Notes under the pieces: model-generated
What the model was told of the DNA's origin: nothing
Databases searched by the model: none
The model's input: only the letters and a program-made list of their open reading frames with translations
Program-made: the position numbers and the translations under genes
In this document: positions 6,039-9,904 of the stretch, piece after piece
How the letters are laid out: each line of letters begins with the position of its first letter
Numbering within the stretch: the stretch's first letter is position 1
NCBI GenBank assembly: GCA_017998195.1
Contig: JAGODN010000058.1
Coordinates: 1-9,904, forward strand
DNA length: 9,904 nucleotides
Direction: 5' to 3'
DNA from: Desulfobulbus sp.
GTDB lineage: Bacteria > Desulfobacterota > Desulfobulbia > Desulfobulbales > Desulfobulbaceae

Positions 6039-7415
6039 TCAGATCAGCCCCTGCATGTAGCGATGCATGGATTCGGCCGCGTCCAGCCCCTGGCAGACCG
6101 CCTTGGCCACGGTCTTGGGACCGAGCACGGTATCACCGCCGGCAAAGATCCATTCCACGCTGGTCTGCAACGTGACCGGGTCGACCACGTAGGTACCCCG
6201 CGGGGTGACCTCCACCTTCACGGTCGGGTCGTACACGGGGATGGACTTCTGCCCCACCGCCGGAACCAGGACATCCGCCTCGAGGATGAACTCGGAACCC
6301 GGCACCGGCTGCGGCGAACGCCGGCCTGATTCGTCCTCTTCGCCCAGGTCCATGCGGACAAACTCGACCCCGGTCAACTGACCGTCCCTGGACAGGATCC
6401 TGGTCGGCGCGGCCAGGAAGATGAGCCGCACGCCCTCCTGATCGACATGATGCACTTCCATAGGTGCGGCCGGCATCTCCTCGCGGGTTCGACGGTAAAC
6501 GATGGTCACGTCCTTCCAGCCCGAGCGCAGCGCCACTCGGGCCACGTCGATGGCCACGTTGCCGCCGCCGATCACCACCACCCGGTCGCCAAGGGCGATC
6601 TCGTGGCCGGAGAGCATCTGCGCCAGGTAATCGATGCCGGACATCACGCCCCTGGTCTCGGTCTCGCCCTCGAGCCCGAGCCGCTGGCTCTCGTAGGCGC
6701 CGATCCCCAGGAACACGGCGGCAAAGCCCTGTTCGTGCAGGTCGGACAGGGTCAGGTCCTTGCCCACGGTGACGCCGGTGCGCACGGTGACCCCGCACTG
6801 CTGCAGGGCGTACAACTCGGCGCCGATGATGTTGCGCGGCAGGCGGTAATGGGGGATGCCGACACTGAGCATGCCGCCGAACACCGGCAGCGACTCGAAA
6901 ATGGTGCAGTCGTAGCCCTTGTGCGCCAGGGAGTGGGCCACGGTGATGCCGGCCGGGCCAGAGCCGATGATGGCCGCCTTGATGCCGTTGCTTTTGACAC
7001 AGCGGAGCGACAGGTTCTTGCCGTTGATGATCATCCAGTCGGCGAGGAACCGCTCGAGCATGCCGATGGCCACCGGGGCGTCCTTTTTGGCGCGGATGCA
7101 GGCGCCTTCGCACTGGAACTCGTACGGACAGACCCGCCCGCAGACCGAGGGCATGGAACTGGTTTCGCGGATGACCCAGTAGGCTGCCTCGTATTTCTTC
7201 TGGTGGAGAAGGTCGATGAAGCGGGGGATGTCGTTGCCGATGGGGCAGCCCATGACGCACAGCGGCCGGCGGCACTGCAGGCACCGATCGGCCTCGAGAA
7301 GGGCGGTTTTTTCATCGAATCCCTTGCAGACTTCATCGAAATTGTTGATCCGTTCCTCCGGATCGAGTTCCCGCGGTTTTTGCCGGGGAATGGCCAGCCG
7401 TTCCTTGACGTTCAT
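6039..7415 (-). CDS. GltD/NfnB-like NAD(P)-dependent Fe-S flavoprotein oxidoreductase (stand-alone)
   Basis: The 458 residues match the glutamate synthase small subunit family, which passes electrons between NADPH, FAD and two [4Fe-4S] clusters. Domain order is as follows. The N-terminal cysteine domain has CLQCRRPLCVMGCP (Cys45, 48, 53, 57) and CGRVCPYEFQCEGAC (Cys92, 96, 102, 106). The FAD-binding AAIIGSGPAG is at 147-156. The NAD(P)-binding VVVIGGGNVAID is at 279-290, followed by VYRRTREEMPA. The C-terminal AGGDTV is at 425-430. The start ATG at 7415 is chosen because the family begins near NVKERL...PEERINNFDEV; an in-frame extension of 59 residues reads as non-family sequence. The ribosome-binding site is weak (AGGTG). 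No GltB glutamate synthase or NfnA subunit adjoins it, so the partner is unknown; it could be NfnB, sulfide dehydrogenase SudA or a free-standing transhydrogenase-type subunit. Confidence 0.88.
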   Translation of the reverse strand: MNVKERLAIPRQKPRELDPEERINNFDEVCKGFDEKTALLEADRCLQCRRPLCVMGCPIGNDIPRFIDLLHQKKYEAAYWVIRETSSMPSVCGRVCPYEFQCEGACIRAKKDAPVAIGMLERFLADWMIINGKNLSLRCVKSNGIKAAIIGSGPAGITVAHSLAHKGYDCTIFESLPVFGGMLSVGIPHYRLPRNIIGAELYALQQCGVTVRTGVTVGKDLTLSDLHEQGFAAVFLGIGAYESQRLGLEGETETRGVMSGIDYLAQMLSGHEIALGDRVVVIGGGNVAIDVARVALRSGWKDVTIVYRRTREEMPAAPMEVHHVDQEGVRLIFLAAPTRILSRDGQLTGVEFVRMDLGEEDESGRRSPQPVPGSEFILEADVLVPAVGQKSIPVYDPTVKVEVTPRGTYVVDPVTLQTSVEWIFAGGDTVLGPKTVAKAVCQGLDAAESMHRYMQGLI

Positions 7416-7654
7416 AGGCGCACCTGATGTCTCCAAAAAAAGGGCTTCGGGCTGCTGATTGTCCCAACGGCAGGACCGCGCCCGGTTGACGCGGCGCCGG
7501 CAACCCGGTTCATCGCCACGACGCCGGTATTTTTCGTTTACTTGTTCGTTTTTGTCGAGGAATAAGGTAAGGTTTCCCGAAAAAAGAGTCATGCCATGGA
7601 CCGTCCCTTTCAGCCCCGTCCGGCCAGCACCGGCGGGCGCCTCGCCGAGTATCT
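7416..7654. other. Divergent promoter region between the GltD-like gene and the deacetylase gene
   Basis: These 239 bases separate two divergent genes and must carry both promoters. The stretch 7530-7590 is relatively AT-rich. On the plus strand tttact (near 7536) followed about 18 bases later by aataag is a weak sigma-70-like pair. No confident match was found on the minus strand, and no clear operator was seen. A 54-codon frame from the ATG at 7596 (MDRPFQPRPASTGGRLAEYL...) runs into the deacetylase gene in another frame and is probably spurious. Confidence 0.35.
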
Positions 7655-8620
7655 ATGGAGCACGACGCCGCCATCACCATCATCACCGATCCCTCGTTCC
7701 GCGAGCACGACACCGGCGGTAACGACCACCCGGAGGCCCCGGAACGACTGCAGGTGATCCGGGACCGCCTCGAGGCCAGTCTCCTGGCCTCAAGCCTCGG
7801 CTTCCAGGCGCCCCGACCGGCCGAGCGGTCCGAGCTGCTCGCCTTCCACACCGAGGGCTGGGTGTTCCGCTTCGAGGAGGCGGTGCTTTCCGGCCGCACC
7901 TACATCGATCACCCGGACAATCAGGTCTGTTACGAATCTTACCGGATTGCCACGCTTTCCGCGGGTTCCGGGATCACCGGGGTGGACATCGCCGAACAAC
8001 GGCCCGGTTCGGTCCTCTTCTGCCTGACCCGACCGCCCGGCCACCACGCCGAGCCCAACATGCCCTACGGGTTCTGCTTCTTCAACAACTGCGTTATTGC
8101 CGCACGCCACTGGCAGCGCCAGTACGGCCGCCAGCGGGTGTGCATCTTTGATTTCGACGCGCACCACGGCAACGGCATCCAGACCGCCTTCGAAGAGGAG
8201 GCGGACACCACCTACGTGTCCATTCACGAGCACCCGAGCTTCAGCTACCCGGGCACGGGCTGGGCCGAGGACCGCGGTTTCGGCCCGGGCAAGGGGACCA
8301 TCCTCAACCTGCCGCTGCCGCCCGGATCGGGCGAGGAGCAGGTGGCGCGCCTGCTGCCGCGCATCAGGAAATTCCTCGAGGAGGCCCGACCCGACGCGCT
8401 CATCGTCGGCGCCGGTTTCGACGCCCTGCGCGAGGACGACATGTCGGGCCTCAACTTCAGCGTCGATGTCTACCGGCGGCTCGGCGCCTTTGTCACCGAA
8501 CTCGGCCGGGACCTCACCGGCGGCCGTGTCGTTTCCATCCTCGAGGGCGGCTACAACCTGGATCAGCTCGGCGTCTGCGTCGAGGCCTACCTCTCCGGAC
8601 TGGTCGAAAACAATCCCTGA
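7655..8620 (+). CDS. Histone deacetylase family protein (AcuC/class II-like, zinc-dependent)
   Basis: This 321-residue cytoplasmic amidohydrolase of the arginase-deacetylase fold removes acyl groups from lysine or, in some members, from polyamines or other small amides. The N-terminus DPSFREHDTGGNDHPEAPERL is typical. Catalytic residues are complete: the His pair in RPPGHHAEP (130-131), zinc ligands Asp168 and His170 in FDFDAHHGNG, the third zinc ligand Asp256 in GAGFDAL, and Tyr300 in LEGGYN. EDDMSGLNF is the usual strand before the last helix. The ATG at 7655 lacks a clear ribosome-binding site, but family alignment fixes it. It heads an operon with the CBS-ACT protein (39-base gap) and an acyl-CoA synthetase gene. 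By analogy with acuC of Bacillus it may deacylate a CoA ligase; that target is inference. Confidence 0.92.
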   Translation: MEHDAAITIITDPSFREHDTGGNDHPEAPERLQVIRDRLEASLLASSLGFQAPRPAERSELLAFHTEGWVFRFEEAVLSGRTYIDHPDNQVCYESYRIATLSAGSGITGVDIAEQRPGSVLFCLTRPPGHHAEPNMPYGFCFFNNCVIAARHWQRQYGRQRVCIFDFDAHHGNGIQTAFEEEADTTYVSIHEHPSFSYPGTGWAEDRGFGPGKGTILNLPLPPGSGEEQVARLLPRIRKFLEEARPDALIVGAGFDALREDDMSGLNFSVDVYRRLGAFVTELGRDLTGGRVVSILEGGYNLDQLGVCVEAYLSGLVENNP

Positions 8621-8659
8621 GATCACCCCACACCATCCTATTCTGGCGGGAGAAGCGAG

Positions 8660-9316
8660 ATGTTCATTCACTATCACATGACCCCCGAGCCGGTCGCCAT
8701 GCATCCCGGGGAGACCGTTGCCCAGGCCATCGAAATCCTCGAGCAGCATTCGTTCCGCCACCTGCCGGTGGTGGACGAGGACAGCGTGCTGCTCGGCATG
8801 GTTTCCGACCGCGACCTGCGCTCGGCCCTGCCGTCCACGGTAGCCCGCAGCACGCAGCGCGAGGAGGTCGAGACGCGCATACACAACACGCCGCTGTCCG
8901 CGTTCATGACCCGTGAATGTCTGACCCTGTCGCCCATGGCCACCCTGGACGACGCCCTGCTGCTCTTCCAGGGGCACAAGATCGGCGCCCTGCCGGTGCT
9001 CGACGACGAGGGCCGGCTCATCGGCATGTTCACCATCGGCGACCTGCTGCGCGCCTACCGCGGCCTGTTCGGCCTGGGCGACATGGGCTCGGTGCTCATC
9101 TCGGTGGAGGACGACGGCGATCCCAAGGCCCTCAGCCGGCTGGTCCAGGTGATGGAAGAGAAGCAGATCAGCTTCTCCCGGCTGGTGCGCAAGGCGGCCA
9201 CCCGCCGGACCAGGCCGATGATCTTCCTGCGCGTCAATGCCTACAACATCCGCTCGGTCCACAAGGCGCTGGAGGCGGCCGGATTCACCATCCACGTGCC
9301 GTATGTGGCGTCATGA
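8660..9316 (+). CDS. CBS-CBS-ACT domain regulatory protein (AcuB-like)
   Basis: This 218-residue protein starts with two CBS domains forming a Bateman module (about 1-57, with RHLPVVDEDSVLLGMVSDRDL, and about 80-135, with GALPVLDDEGRLIGMFTIGDLL). An ACT-like domain follows (about 142-214, VLISVEDD ... FLRVNAYNIRSVHKALEAAGF). CBS modules bind adenine nucleotides and ACT domains bind small metabolites, so it is probably a sensor with no catalytic activity. The same architecture is found in AcuB, encoded beside the deacetylase AcuC in Bacillus. The ATG at 8660 follows GGGAGAAG with about seven bases of spacing. Its stop overlaps the next start (ATGA), indicating translational coupling to the synthetase gene. 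The ligand and the controlled partner are unknown; the adjacent deacetylase or ligase are the natural candidates. Confidence 0.88.
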   Translation: MFIHYHMTPEPVAMHPGETVAQAIEILEQHSFRHLPVVDEDSVLLGMVSDRDLRSALPSTVARSTQREEVETRIHNTPLSAFMTRECLTLSPMATLDDALLLFQGHKIGALPVLDDEGRLIGMFTIGDLLRAYRGLFGLGDMGSVLISVEDDGDPKALSRLVQVMEEKQISFSRLVRKAATRRTRPMIFLRVNAYNIRSVHKALEAAGFTIHVPYVAS

Positions 9317-9904
9317 ACGAGGTTGCCATGCTCGACAGACTGTTTTCCCCCCGGTCGATCGCCGTTATCGGCGCCTCCAAGACCGTTGGCAAGGTCGGCT
9401 ATCTCACGCTCAGCAACCTGGTGCAAAGTGGCTTCCAGGGACCTATTGTTCCGATAAATTCCGCGGGCGGTGAACTGTTCGGGCTGCCGGTTTACAAACA
9501 GCTGGCCGACTACCCGGACGCGATCGACCTGGTGGTGATCGCCGTGCCGGCGGAGATGGTTCCGGCCGCTGCCCGTGACGCGGTGGCCAAGAAGGCCGGG
9601 GCCGTGGTGGTCGTGGCCTCGGGCTTTAAGGAGGCCGGCCCCGAGGGGCGGGCCCTGGAGGACGAGCTGATCGACATCTGCCGCCGCGGCGGGATGCGCC
9701 TGCTCGGCCCCAACTGCCTGGGCGTGATCAACACCGCCATCCGCATGAACGCCTCGTTCTCGCGGCGCATCCCCCAGGCCGGCAGCATGGCCATCTTCTC
9801 CCAGTCCGGGGCCCTGTGCACGGCCATGATGGACATCGCCGACGAACGCGAACTGGGCGTGTCCAAGGCCATTTCCATCGGCAACAAGGCGGACATCACC
9901 GAGG
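9313..9904 (+). CDS. ADP-forming acetate/acyl-CoA ligase alpha domain, or Pat-type acyltransferase with that domain; 3' end outside window
   Basis: The visible 197 residues are the CoA-binding Rossmann domain and the start of the succinyl-CoA-ligase-like domain of the NDP-forming acyl-CoA synthetase family. Marks are LFSPRSIAVIGAS (10-22), VVVVASGFKEAGPEG (98-112), LLGPNCLGVIN (130-140), IFSQSGAL (161-168) and the closing SIGNKADI (188-195). Full enzymes make ATP (or GTP) plus acetate from acetyl-CoA. The same domain also forms the non-catalytic front part of PatZ/Pka lysine acetyltransferases, which end in a GNAT domain; the deciding C-terminus is outside. The start overlaps the CBS-ACT stop (ATGA); a second ATG at 9328 is also possible. 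Sharing an operon with a deacetylase makes either reading, ligase target or acetyltransferase, biologically sensible. Confidence 0.87.
   Translation, partial: MNEVAMLDRLFSPRSIAVIGASKTVGKVGYLTLSNLVQSGFQGPIVPINSAGGELFGLPVYKQLADYPDAIDLVVIAVPAEMVPAAARDAVAKKAGAVVVVASGFKEAGPEGRALEDELIDICRRGGMRLLGPNCLGVINTAIRMNASFSRRIPQAGSMAIFSQSGALCTAMMDIADERELGVSKAISIGNKADITE

Noticed and set aside
6447..7427. 326-residue plus-strand reading frame
   Set aside because: Antisense shadow of the GltD/NfnB-like gene, which has complete cysteine and nucleotide-binding motifs.
7416..7592. 59-residue N-terminal extension of the GltD/NfnB-like protein
   Set aside because: Arg-rich, low-complexity reading of the intergenic region; the family N-terminus starts at 7415.
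7664..7707. Run reading as five histidines followed by RSLVPRAR in another frame, resembling a His-tag and thrombin site from a vector
   Set aside because: In the true frame it encodes AAITIITDPSFREHD, the normal N-terminus of the deacetylase family, and the gene continues unbroken; coincidence.
7790..9295. 501-residue minus-strand reading frame
   Set aside because: Spans the deacetylase and CBS-ACT genes in antisense; a GC-rich shadow, while both plus-strand genes have full motifs.

Overview
The window reads as a chromosomal stretch of a GC-rich anaerobic bacterium that handles propionate or succinate through methylmalonyl-CoA. The gene content (B12-dependent mutase, epimerase, glutaconate-type CoA-transferase, a stand-alone GltD/NfnB-like flavoprotein, an ADP-forming acyl-CoA synthetase-like gene) fits a Desulfobacterota member, such as a relative of Desulfobulbus or Desulfuromonas. 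That placement is inference from gene content and protein style, not from a marker gene. No rRNA, tRNA, CRISPR array, insertion sequence or phage gene was seen.

Left part (1-3912), minus strand. In transcription order this holds a two-subunit CoA-transferase (gctA-like, then gctB-like), a strong terminator, then methylmalonyl-CoA epimerase (mce) and the N-terminal 393 residues of methylmalonyl-CoA mutase, which runs off the left edge. The CoA-transferase pair and mce-mutase appear to be separate transcription units.

Middle (3913-4764). This is an 850-base non-coding, relatively AT-rich divergent region. The minus side has a TTGACA-type promoter, about 350 bases of leader and a complete intrinsic terminator placed before gctA, which suggests attenuation or a small RNA. 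The plus side has a TATAAT box followed by a leader of about 270 bases with long-range pairing, ahead of the adenosyltransferase gene. No known riboswitch class was recognised in either leader.

Right of centre (4765-5999), plus strand. A PduO-type ATP:cob(I)alamin adenosyltransferase overlaps (ATGA) a small FAD/NAD(P)H reductase. Together they could reduce and adenosylate cobalamin, giving the cofactor needed by the mutase on the other strand. They converge, across a shared hairpin terminator, on a minus-strand GltD/NfnB-like Fe-S flavoprotein (6039-7415).

Right end (7655-9904), plus strand, visibly richer in GC. A zinc-dependent histone-deacetylase-family protein (AcuC-like), a CBS-CBS-ACT protein (AcuB-like) and the start of an ADP-forming acyl-CoA synthetase or Pat-type acyltransferase form a tight operon. 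This resembles the Bacillus acu system that controls acetyl-CoA synthetase by lysine acetylation, but is built around a different ligase family. It and the two leader regions are the parts most worth following up.
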